From Diprion similis (lineage: Eukaryota; Arthropoda; Insecta; Hymenoptera; Diprionidae): a stretch of 64,000 bases of DNA. The stretch covers positions 5,828,001 to 5,892,000 of the forward strand of contig NC_060116.1 of NCBI RefSeq assembly GCF_021155765.1, written 5' to 3'. The translations under genes were made by a program, and so were the position numbers. The notes under the pieces are model-generated. The model was not told where the DNA came from and did no database searches. It saw nothing but the letters and a program-made list of their open reading frames with translations. This document shows positions 11,622 through 23,100 of the stretch, one piece after another (positions within the stretch are counted from its first letter, which is position 1; every line of letters begins with the position of its first letter).

Positions 11622-11846
11622 ATGAGGCTGAAATTAGTAACTTTATTGTAATGATTTACTTACGGAAAAACCGTTATTTCAAAATTGTAGGGATGTAGGA
11701 AATGCAGCGAGCCATAATTATGAAAAACTTATTTATATTTCGAAGACTTAACTTACTTACTTCAAAGTAAGAATATTTACAAATTTGCAAAATATTAATT
11801 TTCCCCCAATATTTCGTTACCTTAAGGTTACCAACTTTAGCCTCAT
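11622..11846. mobile_element. hAT-type MITE, copy 2
   Basis: Ends ATGAGGCTGAAATTAGTAAC and (inverted) GTTACCAACTTTAGCCTCAT match the termini of the copies at 653-870 and 26275-26480. The flanking octamers TGTAATGA and TATACCGA agree at only about five positions, consistent with an old insertion. It is noncoding. Confidence 0.7.
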
Positions 11847-11958
11847 TATACCGACTCATTTTGTCGGAACAATTATTTTCTACAAAGTAATTTAAACAGA
11901 TTTTTGTTTTAACTCCCCCCCATATTGATATGTCAAGTTTCTTTTCCCCGTGTAGTTA

Positions 11959-12076
11959 GCAGGTGAATGCAGCATGCTCTGATTCTTTTCAAATTCACCA
12001 AAATCACCATTTCGCGAGGTCTCAGGCTTGGTGATTTTGGTGAATTGACCAATCAGAGCATGCTGCATCCACCTGC
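11959..12076. mobile_element. 118-bp near-perfect hairpin, probable MITE
   Basis: Arms of about 50 bp pair with one another, beginning GCAGGTGAATGCAGCATGC on the left and ending GCATGCTGCATCCACCTGC on the right, with a loop of about 19 bp. The only mismatches are one base near the tip and a small bulge near the middle. TA lies immediately outside both ends, as for a mariner-type target. It could also be a hairpin RNA source. Confidence 0.65.
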
Positions 12077-13698
12077 TATATAGCTGGACGTGAAAATCCA
12101 GCCTTACACATTCACGATAACGTCAAGTTACGTATTACGCTGACTCACGAGGAGATCACGTCAACTTGATGATAAATAATTATACCACGGATTAATCGAG
12201 AATCGCGCGTTAGTGTACCACGACAAGGGGAAGGCCAGACCGGATGTTTCCATTGCACGAGCGTCAAGATCTTGAACTCTGGGAATTCATAGAGTCGAAT
12301 GAATTATAGCGAGAACCGACGACCGCACTGCGTACATGTTCATCAGCCATAAAAATGTTGTTGTGCTCACGATGGGAAACGTGAGGCGGTTATTAATATT
12401 ATTTTATGTATACAATGTGCTGCTTTTTACGGTTCGAATCTCGTGATACCGGATGTTGAGTAGACGCTCGCGATCAGCGGCCTCTGGACGATTCATCTCG
12501 GTTGTAAATCATGTTTACATTTTTTTTCCCCCTTTAATGGATATTTGTTACACGTGCGAAGAGTGTCACGTTTTCCTGTCTATCATTTGTCACACAGAGA
12601 TCTAATAATGTTATAGTGTAATAAACATTCCTAGTCACGTGTCACAGGAATTTTATTTACAATTTGATTGAATGAATTCTGTAAAAAGGATTGCGTTTTT
12701 TGCTGTTATAATTATCAAAATTTTTCTGCATATTATTGAATATGAATTAACGAAAATAGCACATATACCGTCAAAATATATTCACAGCGCTTTGCATGGA
12801 AGACGAAAGACGTTTATGATGATTCTCGTATAATTTTCAAAACTAACTGTGTACGTAATAAACTTTTTAATTAATGAGAGAATAAAAATAAAAAATAATT
12901 GAAATAAAACAACGTGTTAAACCAGCTGTGGAATTTAGCTCGGTAGTTTTGTACGCGGTATATATAAGATCCTTGGAGTAATTAAGGCAACTTGAGATCT
13001 TGCTGAACCTCGGCAACCGGTGAAATGATCAACCAGCCATTTCTCCTGCTGCGAAACCTGCAAAATGCGAAACGGTACTAGTTCTACTGTAATTAGCCGA
13101 CTGAGTCAAACGTTCTGCCTAATCTTGTGTCTCAATTTATTCTACTGCTCAACATCATGTATTCGTAAGTGCGCATAAATCAGCATACATAATATTGGCT
13201 AAATTATTACATGCGAATACTAGTCCAGATTTATACTGTATATAACTTAGGTCGTAAAATTCATAGAATTCGCGCCGCTCAGCCGTAGGATTATTAGCAG
13301 CTTTCTGGAATATGAAACATGTAGATTGGAAATATACGTAGCAATTATTCAAAAGCTAAAAACACTCGCCACTTTGTGATTGATCGTTACGAGTAATTTA
13401 TGATTAGAAAGAATTCAAATAAAAATTATAATTGGAATCAGTAATTAGAATTTTCGTTACAGTTCACAATTGTAATTAATCATTGATTTTTTACTATTCC
13501 AAATTATGTTTTTATAATTGGGCATTCGAATCTAATTAATTACTTCATCTAATTTAGTAATGCTCAATACCTACGTCATTTTTCAATCCCAATATCAATG
13601 CAAGGTTTTGAATGATGCTTGACCTCTTTTTTGTGTACATAATAATCCGGCATAACAGCTGATACGTCGCAGCAAGTAATAATATACTTCTTAAATTG

Positions 13699-13801
13699 GC
13701 CTGATGGTAGGCAATCCAACATACTTTCATTGTTTAAATAGTCGCCTAGAGGTAGGCAATTTAACAAGAACAACGGCTCGGATAGACGCCTATAGTTAGG
13801 C
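13699..13801. repeat. Three GCCT-N6-AGGC hairpins at 44-45 bp spacing
   Basis: Hairpins sit at 13699-13712, 13744-13757 and 13788-13801, each followed by CAA. The spacing is 45 then 44 bp, but the sequence between them is poorly conserved, so this is either a decayed tandem repeat or a spaced motif array. The same motif occurs twice at 1380-1434. Confidence 0.65.
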
Positions 13802-14935
13802 AACCCAGTCTGGATCCAGAATTAGATTTTTCCGAGTCTCGATTTACCCTCATTTTCCGTGAATGTATTAAATAATTTGAATTTTGTGGAAAAAATGAGT
13901 TTATTCACTCGCGTTTTTTTCTTATCAACATTTTTAAGCCCTGAGCTCTTGATGTGAAGAAATAAATTTTCTTTTTTAAATCTCTGTACTCATTTTTGAG
14001 TGTACCTATTTTAGCCGGCAAAATTTTTAATATACGAAATGATACATCGATTTTTTGCGTGAAAATGAATTCAAATTTGAAAATCAAAGTACAGATTAAA
14101 AGTCGAGCGTCTTGATAAAACTCGGTAAAACCTCGAACGTAATTTTGAGTAATTCAAAATTGACGAGTAAAATTTACATTTGTATGTAAAAGATGAATCG
14201 TAATCAGAAAGAGCGAGAATTTCGAGTTATTAACAAGTCTTTCAGTGGCGTAAATTTTATTTATTCATTCATTTAATAATATTTCTACACGCATCTTACG
14301 TCTAATTAGAGTGTACTACCTACATCCCTCTGCCATTATAGATGCAAAAATAGAATGTTAATCTATTTTTGTTGTAATCTTACAAGTAGGAATGTACGAT
14401 GATCTTAGAATAGACATTTGGGTTAATACAACGGACGATGTAATTAAAACACTCGTATCCGAGCAAGATATAATTCGAAAAATCTTTACTCTTTATCTAT
14501 TCTGATTTTTCGTTTAAAATCTCATCAAGTTTTTCACCGTTTGCCCAAGCAAGTATAACGATAGTTTACAAAATCGAACTGATGTTCTCTTCCGTTGAAC
14601 AAACTTGCTTCGCAGAAGTTCCTCCTCGTACGAGGACTAAGTAACATTGAACGGTGAAAATAATATATTCTGCTTTCAATCATTTTATTTACAATTCGTA
14701 TTCATCGTTACCGTTTCCCTGAACGCCGCCTACGTTGTTACTCATTCGTAACTCATCTGCCCTCGTCGTGCTCGCTATTTTCGCTATAATATCCCGTGTA
14801 TTATGATTACACATTAAATTATTACGTCTGAGAACAAAAAGCACGGTGAAAATAGGAACGATGCTATCGATAACAAAAAAAGGTAACATGTCACATATAT
14901 GTATATCGTATATAACGTAGGTATACTTATAACAT

Positions 14936-14938
<3 letters not shown>

Positions 14939-14974
<36 letters not shown>
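14939..14974. repeat. (AT)n microsatellite
   Basis: About 17 AT units within a longer TA-rich tract (14893-15007). The overlapping 99-codon open frame is a product of this repeat. Confidence 0.9.
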
Positions 14975-14985
<11 letters not shown>

Positions 14986-15560
14986 CATACATATATTTAC
15001 AATATATGCTGCGATTTAGGTATAAAGTATAATTAGCATTAAAACATGATTAACTCGCGAATTGACGGTTAGTTAATAATATAAGTAATAGTAATAATGA
15101 AACTAATGAATGGTGAATTTTCATTCTGAATAGATGCAATGAACAAAATATATATATAAGTTTCGAAACAGTCTTGAATACGTGTCTAGATATAATGTAA
15201 AAATACACATAGCTCTAGCTGTATTATAGCAAAATAACATTAATTACATAATTACTATATTATATCCATAATATGTTCATACAGACGATTTCAACGTCTA
15301 ATTACTAGCTAGCGACTCTCGTAGCGTCATAATTATTGATTTATTATTCCCTTTGTCCAATCAAACGTTAAAACAAAAAAGAACAAAATAAACTCTTGTA
15401 ACCACGCGAAATAAAATTCGTATATTTAAAATAATCTTAAAACTAGAGTACTTCGATATTATCATTTTCGCTACCTTTCATGATCTGAATATTTACAAAG
15501 AGAGAAAAAAATTACAATGACAATATTTAGAATGAAAAATAATAATTCTTCGCTCAATGG

Positions 15561-15587
15561 AAAAAAAAAAAAAAAAAAAAAAAAAAA
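15561..15587. repeat. A27 homopolymer
   Basis: A run of 27 adenines on the plus strand with no upstream element or target duplication that I can recognise. Confidence 0.9.
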
Positions 15588-15977
15588 CAGTGTATTGTTA
15601 AACAGAGAATTCGTCAAGGATTAATTTCGTATCAATTTTTTATAAAACATTTACGTTTTCTTATCCAAATATCACCGTATCTTCCAAAACTAATTGTAAG
15701 ACCGATCTCTGTTAATTCATACATATTTCTATTATCTTAGATTTCGGACTGTTTCAAAACTTTGCACTTTCATCGTCGTCGTTGTACTTCTTACTTCTGA
15801 TTTTTTCTTTCACTCAAATCGGTAAGAAACGATTCTAGAAATATTGTAATCACGCTGCTCAATCGACGTGCCAGTAATCAGTTGCAATTTACGCTTTATT
15901 TTCGTAAAACTAGAAACTGCAAATGAAAAAAGAAACATATATATATATATATATATATACCTATATATGTATACATA

Positions 15978-16384
15978 CAGAGTGAATAGCTAACAGTCGA
16001 CTGGTCTAACGCGCATGCGCTAAAATTGAAAGAGCAAATGCAGTTGTTTTGTCAAGTTGACCAATCGTCATAAGTTTAATCACCGCGATGTATGTAACCT
16101 CAAAAAATTTCACAGCTGATGGTGGCAATTGTGCGCAATTTCGGTCATTTCCCGATTAATACTTTTTACGAATAAGAACGTCCGCAATCCGTCCATTCGT
16201 TATTCAAAAATAGTTCCAACGGCCAAAATGTTTTATCTTTTACCGATGCTGTAAAAATTTTGAGATTACGTAAATCGCGGTGACTAGACTTACGACGGTT
16301 GGTCAACCTGACAAAACAATTGCATTTGCTCCAGAATTTTAGCGCATGCGCGTTAGACCATTCGACCGTTAGCTATTTACTCTG
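15978..16384. mobile_element. 407-bp MITE with 137-139 bp inverted repeats, TA target
   Basis: The left repeat (15978-16116) and the inverted right repeat (16248-16384) align over their whole length at roughly 85-90 percent by eye. Both begin CAGAGT(G/A)AATAGCTAAC and share the block GGTCTAACGCGCATGCGC. TA flanks both ends, and the element sits inside TATA dinucleotide tracts, as expected for a Tc1/mariner-type insertion preference. The 131-bp centre has no open frame of note. Confidence 0.85.
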
Positions 16385-17136
16385 TATATGTATATATATA
16401 TATATTACATATTTATATAGAATGAAAGTTGATGTATGAAATAATTGCAGTAGAGTTGTGGCAGTAATTTTAAAACTTATCGTCAGAACTAAAATTGCTG
16501 TGATAAAGACAATACCTCTTCATATTTTTTCCCACATGAACTTTACATGTGTACGTTATATTATATCCTGATTTTCGTAAATGCCAGCGCGACTCCCTGT
16601 GTAAATGGAATACAGAATCGCTGCATAAATTCCTAAACCCAGCCAAGCCTTACTTACATGTATTATGATGATGATAGTAATAATAATATTAATAATAACA
16701 ACAATAAGAGCACGACGAGGCTGAAAAGTTCAATAAAAAAGAAAATAAGAAAATAACGTCCGTAAAGAATCTAAACCAAATATATAGGTGAACGTGAAAT
16801 GTACTAAACATTACATATTGTATACCTATACATATATAATGTGTAATAATGACGAAAATGATCAGCGATGAGAAAAAATATTTCAAACGGTATTGCGAAC
16901 CGATGAAAAATGAAAACCGAAGAGCATAAATCACCATTCCGTTAGTTCTCTTTATCATTTCCTCTACGTCATATATTATATATATATATATATATTCTTT
17001 CCGTGTATACATGTACTCCATGAGATATGGAAAAAAGCAGCGATCCGTGCCCCCGTGTTTTCGAAGTTTTTCAAAGAGAAAAGGAAAACTTGCGTATAAA
17101 ATAAAATATGAGTAAATCGGCGTCCCTCAAAAACGT

Positions 17137-20100
17137 TCATTGCTCCTGGGGCACTTTGAGGAGGACCGTTCTGGTCCCGTCAGCGTCGGAGATGTTTATT
17201 TTGAGCTCGTTCGTCAGCGCCTCGAGTTTGTCGACGATCTTCGTCGCCGCTTCGCCCCCCGGTTTTGGCGGGGGCCAAACGTCGTCGAGGGGAGGCTCAA
17301 TGAACCTTCGTCCCGGCTTCACGTCGCCCTCCGACCCTTGGCCCAGGGTTCCGCCGACGTATTCGTACCGCGACGTCATCTTCGACGCCGGGTCCGGGTC
17401 CAGGCGGGGGCGTTTATGCGCCGGAACCGCCAAAGCTGGACTGTTGTAGTCGTGGTCGAGGAGGCCTTCGACTTCCTGGAGGAGCTCCTCGCCGCACTGC
17501 AGCTGGAGGTCTTCGCCCAGAAGCTGCTTCGTATAAAGCAGGCTGCGCGATCGTCCTGTAAAAGACATTTTTATTATTTATTATCAATCGCGTTTTTTGC
17601 TTCTGCAATACGAATTATTGACTTTTATACACTCAGATTAATATGGATCTCAACGAATGATATTTCGTTTTGGCGGACTAATTGACTGAATTCATTGAAT
17701 TTGAAAAATGTTTTTCAATTTATCGACATTTTTTTTTCAACGAAGTATGTCATCTTTTGTGTTGTACTTTGTCTGTTAGGATTAAGCAGTTGGACGTTTC
17801 TATCTCTATCTCTCTGTCTGCGACAAGTTTTCTTAACAGCCTTATTATACAGAATTAACGATTCTACCGGCATTTAAAATTGTGAATTTTTTTTTCACAA
17901 AATGGTCTGAGTGTATTAAAAAATGGATGAACAACGATTTTCGATCGTGTTTTACGAATGAAAAAAAAAGTAATTTAATTCAGCATTGGTCACTTATACG
18001 ATAGCGAATATCGTATGTATGCCTATAATAAGCTATATTATCAGTTGGCCAAAGAGAAAAAAACAATTCAAGTGTTGCGCAGCGCTCTTCTGAGAGTGTC
18101 CTAAAATAACGTAATCGTTATTCAAGGTAAAATTCCAAAGCAGAAACGAAGGGGTAAAAAACGTAGAAGAAATTTGAAGGCAACATTTTTTACGCGTTTG
18201 AAATTTCGACGCCGCAGTATTTGATAACGATATTATATGATTAGACTGACAATATTCAGCCTTGGGGAAGTTTATCGCAGGTATTTTATATCGTCAAGGA
18301 AGATCTTTGAGCCAATTGTGTAAACAATTAGAGCTAAGGTAGATATGAGTACGAATCTGAAATGCCGATATAAAGCATTTATATTTGCCACTTGTTATTT
18401 CCTGTAGCGGGGCGTTATATTTTTCTCGTGAAAATTATGCTAATCCGATGGATTATAAAACTTTCAAACTAGCGCAAAATTATCTATAAAATTGAGGGAA
18501 ATTCACTAGAAAATTAAATATAGCGTGGTGCAGAATCCGTAACAATATTTGTGACAAACGAGCGAGGTTAAATATATTCGAAAAATTGAGATTTCAAGGA
18601 TAATTGTGAAGAAAATGTAGTTGTAAGAAATAATTATACAAAGACGACGAGTTGACGAAGAGAATTTGTCATACATATGTATTATATATATACCTAATAC
18701 GCAAAGTTCGAAACGAACAACTATAGTAAGCGTTATAAATTATCTCTCGGAACGCAGCGTCTCAAACAACTGACGCATATATTGGGTCAAGAATATTATT
18801 CCGCCACGCGAGGCGGTTAAATGCAGTGTGTGTGATAATCGGGACTGCGTGATGTAACTGTACAATTTACGAATGACAAAGTAATAAATGAATCCGATAA
18901 GAGCAGCTGCGTACACTCGGCCGCAGTGATTCTAAAACGGTTTGTGATTTTTTCAACGCGTCTGTTACGTTGGCAGCGCAAAATTCCCTAGACTGTTACT
19001 ATGCAGAATCAGCCTGCAGCGCCAACATCGATCGCCCGCGAAACAGGCTTGATCTATGCAAATATAACAAGACCATAGACAGATTATAAATGGAGTAACC
19101 AAGGCATAGGCGTTAGCATAAGTGGAAAGGTCGGATGGACTTAAAGAGAAAAAAAATCGAGTGGCCGGTCTATCCTGGTTTGCATACGGCATACGCGTTC
19201 ACGCATGCGTCAAAAACACAAGTCCGCGTAAAATACTGCGCATGATTGTTAGAAGAGGATAGATAGATCACTCGATTTTCTGTCTACTTGCCTATTCTAT
19301 GAATAATATCTTTACGAACAAAATCCATGACCATCGAATCTAACTCGAAGAATACATTATGTAACAAGGGAATAATCAGCTTTATTCCTGTGTTGCATGT
19401 AGGACTTTATTCCCAAGTTAACTGTGGCCACTTTATTGTTTTGGAAAGTAGGACTCACGCACAGAGGCGAAGAATTTTGAGTTCTGTAAGTTTGAAAAGT
19501 AAAATTTGTTGAGGACTTATAATGATATAGAAGGTAATAATTGAAAATTGAAAAAAGAGAGGAAATGAGAAAAACTGCGGGCCGATTCTGCATTACCAAC
19601 GTAACCGACTCGGAATCACTGCGGCAAGGTATACGAACTGGAGGGGATACGAGGCCTGAGGAACGTTCGAGTCGTTTAAGGTCGCGGCTTCTAACGGTAC
19701 GCGCTTGCGGGATGGGATGCTTACAATTAGCGATGAGTAGTTTGTACGGCTACCAGTTTTACCGCGACGCACCTAAATAAACCTTGAAAAATCGATGTAC
19801 TTACGTAGGTCGATCCCGAGGAAAATCCTGAAGGAGAGATAGAGAGAGGCGTAACGCGAGAACGAAGAGCCCCTGATAAAACGAGGGTAAAAAGCTTCCA
19901 TAGCTCGACTGTTTAGACGCACGTACGATAAGTTATCTCGATATGTATTTTTATTGTATACGTAATACAATATTTGTCACAGTATCTACGCAATGCGACG
20001 TGCATATTTGAATTCACGCGACAAAGATCCAAAGATCGATATTTTCTTCTCATCTCGACGATTTAGGTATATCATGGGCAAAAGTTGATGTTTTCTTTTT

Positions 20101-23100
20101 ACATCGACAGGTGTTTTACACCTATCGAGAAGACACGAGTATCTTTGATGACGTTACGCGGTTGCAGCAATTGTGTTTGAATACCGTGAAGAGATATTCT
20201 GCAGGGACTGTAATTAATTTGATTACTAATTGAGACACGGGGAAAATGTATATAATGGAAACTAATGGGCAAACACGGAGATCTTATACAATGCCAGTTT
20301 TTGTAGAGAAAAATATACAAGGAATTACGAACATGATGCTTCGTACATCTATAGGCTCGTGCCGATTTTGATTCTTCGAGCAAGAAAACCTTTTTATCGT
20401 CCCGGCTGATAAAAAGCGATAAGAAGAAAGACTCGAGGAAAAGTAAAAAACAAATAAAAATAAAACGAATAAAAATCTAATTCGATAACCTATTATGCAA
20501 TGTGGAGGAATAATTATACCGAGTTGCAAATTCCGTACGTCGGAAAAAAATAAAAGCAAATTAAAAAAAAAAAGAACGCCATTTCTTGCAACATCGATCT
20601 ACACACACGAGGTCCAAATTAATACGAACGTTTACGTTACGAAACTTATTTAAAAAATAACTAATTCACGACTTTTAAGTGAATTTACATGCATTGAGTT
20701 TGCAAAATATGCGGTTTCCTGTATTTCGGACAATTCTAAAATCGCATAACTACGATTTTACACAGTTGTATGAATGTTGAGAACTTCAAGCTTACAAGTA
20801 CAGAACGTGTCGATTTTGACTGCGTCTTCCATTACACTTAAGATTTCGTTCGAATCGGCGTCTCGACTACGATGAGCATTAATTGTAGACCGAAGAGATA
20901 AAATTCCTCGAAGAAATGCTACACTTTTTTCGAAACCGGTGTCCAGAGTTCGGAATACAGTCAACATCGGGTGAAAAGTAGTTCAGCGGTTTCTTATCGT
21001 GAAATGTAACGGCTGGTAATCCTCGCCAAAAAACCCGCACGTTATTGCAAACCGAAGCAATTCGAGGAAAAAATAAATGTAGTAGAAAAAGAAACTGTAT
21101 CTTCTATTAATAAAGGCCGTGTAAACAAATACGTGCATGAAATCGGTTCAGCGAATTACGCAACGTTTCTCCTCGTCAGCAATGACGAAGAAATTTGACC
21201 TCTTCGGGTGACAGAAAAGTAGATAGAAAGAGAGGGACAGAAGATCCGTACTTAGTTACCATATTTCGCCATGTTTTGGGCCCGATGGTTTGTCATACGA
21301 GCTCGGAATATTAAATTGTAAGTAGCTGGCGTGTTCTCCACTTTAGGGCCGACTGGTTAGAGTAAAAAATTCCTTTCTCTTACGGTGTCAATGAACTAGC
21401 TTGCCTCTGCCTCCGCAGTTCAAAAGTTATTATTTACGTACCCGTAGAATTCGCTGAACGAAATTGATCAATCGTTAACATTTTCGCAGAATCGGATATA
21501 CATACGCGTATATGTATACCTATAATGTGAAGAAAATAAAATTTTCTCATTTTTATTCTTTCATTTATCCCGAGGTAGAAATAAATATATGTCTGAGAAA
21601 CTGACCGATGAAGGAAGTGTTGGGGAGAAAATTCCCGTTAATCCGGGGCGTGAAATCTCGGCTATTATATCACCTCGAGCGGAGCAAGTTATACAGCGAG
21701 TTTAATTTCGAAGTTGAGAGAAGAAGAGGAGAACTGGTACAGCGATAACGAGAGTGTGACCCATAATAGGAGGAAACCGCGGGCGATATCTTATCTCGGT
21801 CTCTCGTCGGACACTCGGAGTATGATGGGAAGCTTAGTTAGTGCTTTTAATTTGTACAAAAATCATCACTTTGCGAATATGCACCATCCGTCTCAGGCAG
21901 TAACGAAGGAAAATGCCAAGTTTTCAAAATCGCTCCAGCATCCGGTAATGAAAGTACGATACAGAGCAAGCCGGGGGGGATTTGCCAGTCGACGAAGTGA
22001 AACTCCAGTTTGGCATGTAGAATCAAATCCGACACACGCGGTCAGTGATGATTAACGATTTAGTCTCCGTTAACGCGATCTATGATTATTATTATTATCT
22101 AGTTTTCAATGATTGGACGATTCGTTGAGAGCGATAAATTTGATACACAGAATTCGAGAAATGAGAGAAAAAATTTATTCTAGATCTCTTTTATTCTGTT
22201 ATGGAATTTTGAAGTACTAATTTGGATAAATAATGAGATTTGTATCGATATTTTCCCATCAAACAGTAACGCGATGATTATGGTTAAGATTCTACTAGTC
22301 TATCTATATATATGTTACAATGAAAACGGTGAAAAAGGAGGAAATTTCTATTGCTTAGAAAGTGTGAAGAATACTTGCAGGTAATATCTTGTGCGATATT
22401 TAGTGTTCTTTGATCGTAAGAATCACTCTAAAAAGATTTTATCTCCGATGTTTATTCAAAGCGAAAGCGTCGGAATTTTATACTTTTATACAGTTTTACG
22501 AGATTTTTCCGACCGTTTCAGAGTAGAAGATGAAGACGAAATAAAACGTTATTCTGTGAAATAAAAAAAATTTATATACATTGTTATTAATCTCATTGTG
22601 AGGTTCATATTTAATTGGTGAACGAGAACTTAACTCTCTGTATCGGAGAGATGCCGAATCTGTGTACGTGCAATATATTATAACTGTTCAACGACTAATC
22701 GCACCGGAGCAATCTTTCTAGGTTACTTTCACTGTAAACTTGTCTTATATATCCTTGCGTCCTGCAGATACACAGACAGACAAGATACGCGCCTACATAA
22801 AGTTCACGTCTTTCTCTCCCCTTTTGCTCGACATCCGCCAGGCTTGGGTTTCGATTTATTTTAAAGTAAGCCTTGACTGAAAGAAATAATTCAAACCGAT
22901 TGCTATTTTTTTTTTCTCATCGATTTTAACCGGATTTCTGGTTAAAATGTTTCCTGTTAAATGATTGTCGGAATCAAATCATTAAATTGGTTAATTTTTA
23001 TCGGTTTCTTGTACAGAAATATGGTATTAATCCATTTAGATCTCACTTGACCGATAAAAATTGAGATCCCATTGGCGTCCGCTAATTTCTAATATCTTAT

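Larger units (their letters stand above)
10792..17136. other. Gene-free interval between spätzle and CrebA
   Basis: AT-rich sequence of 6.3 kb. It should contain the spätzle promoter at its left end and the CrebA 3' UTR at its right end. It holds several inverted-repeat elements and microsatellites listed separately. I recognise no coding exon on either strand. Confidence 0.5.

Noticed and set aside
12430-12452. GGTTCGAATC-like tRNA B box
   Set aside because: No A box, acceptor stem or anticodon arm could be placed around it.
13699-13801. Regularly spaced hairpins as a CRISPR array
   Set aside because: The repeats are only 14 bp, there are three of them, no cas genes occur and the DNA is clearly insect nuclear.
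14689-14988. 99-codon minus frame rich in Tyr and Ile
   Set aside because: It is produced by the (AT)n repeat.
17140-17685. 181-codon plus-strand open frame
   Set aside because: It is antisense to the terminal CrebA exon, whose minus-strand frame is supported by the phase match and GRSR motif.
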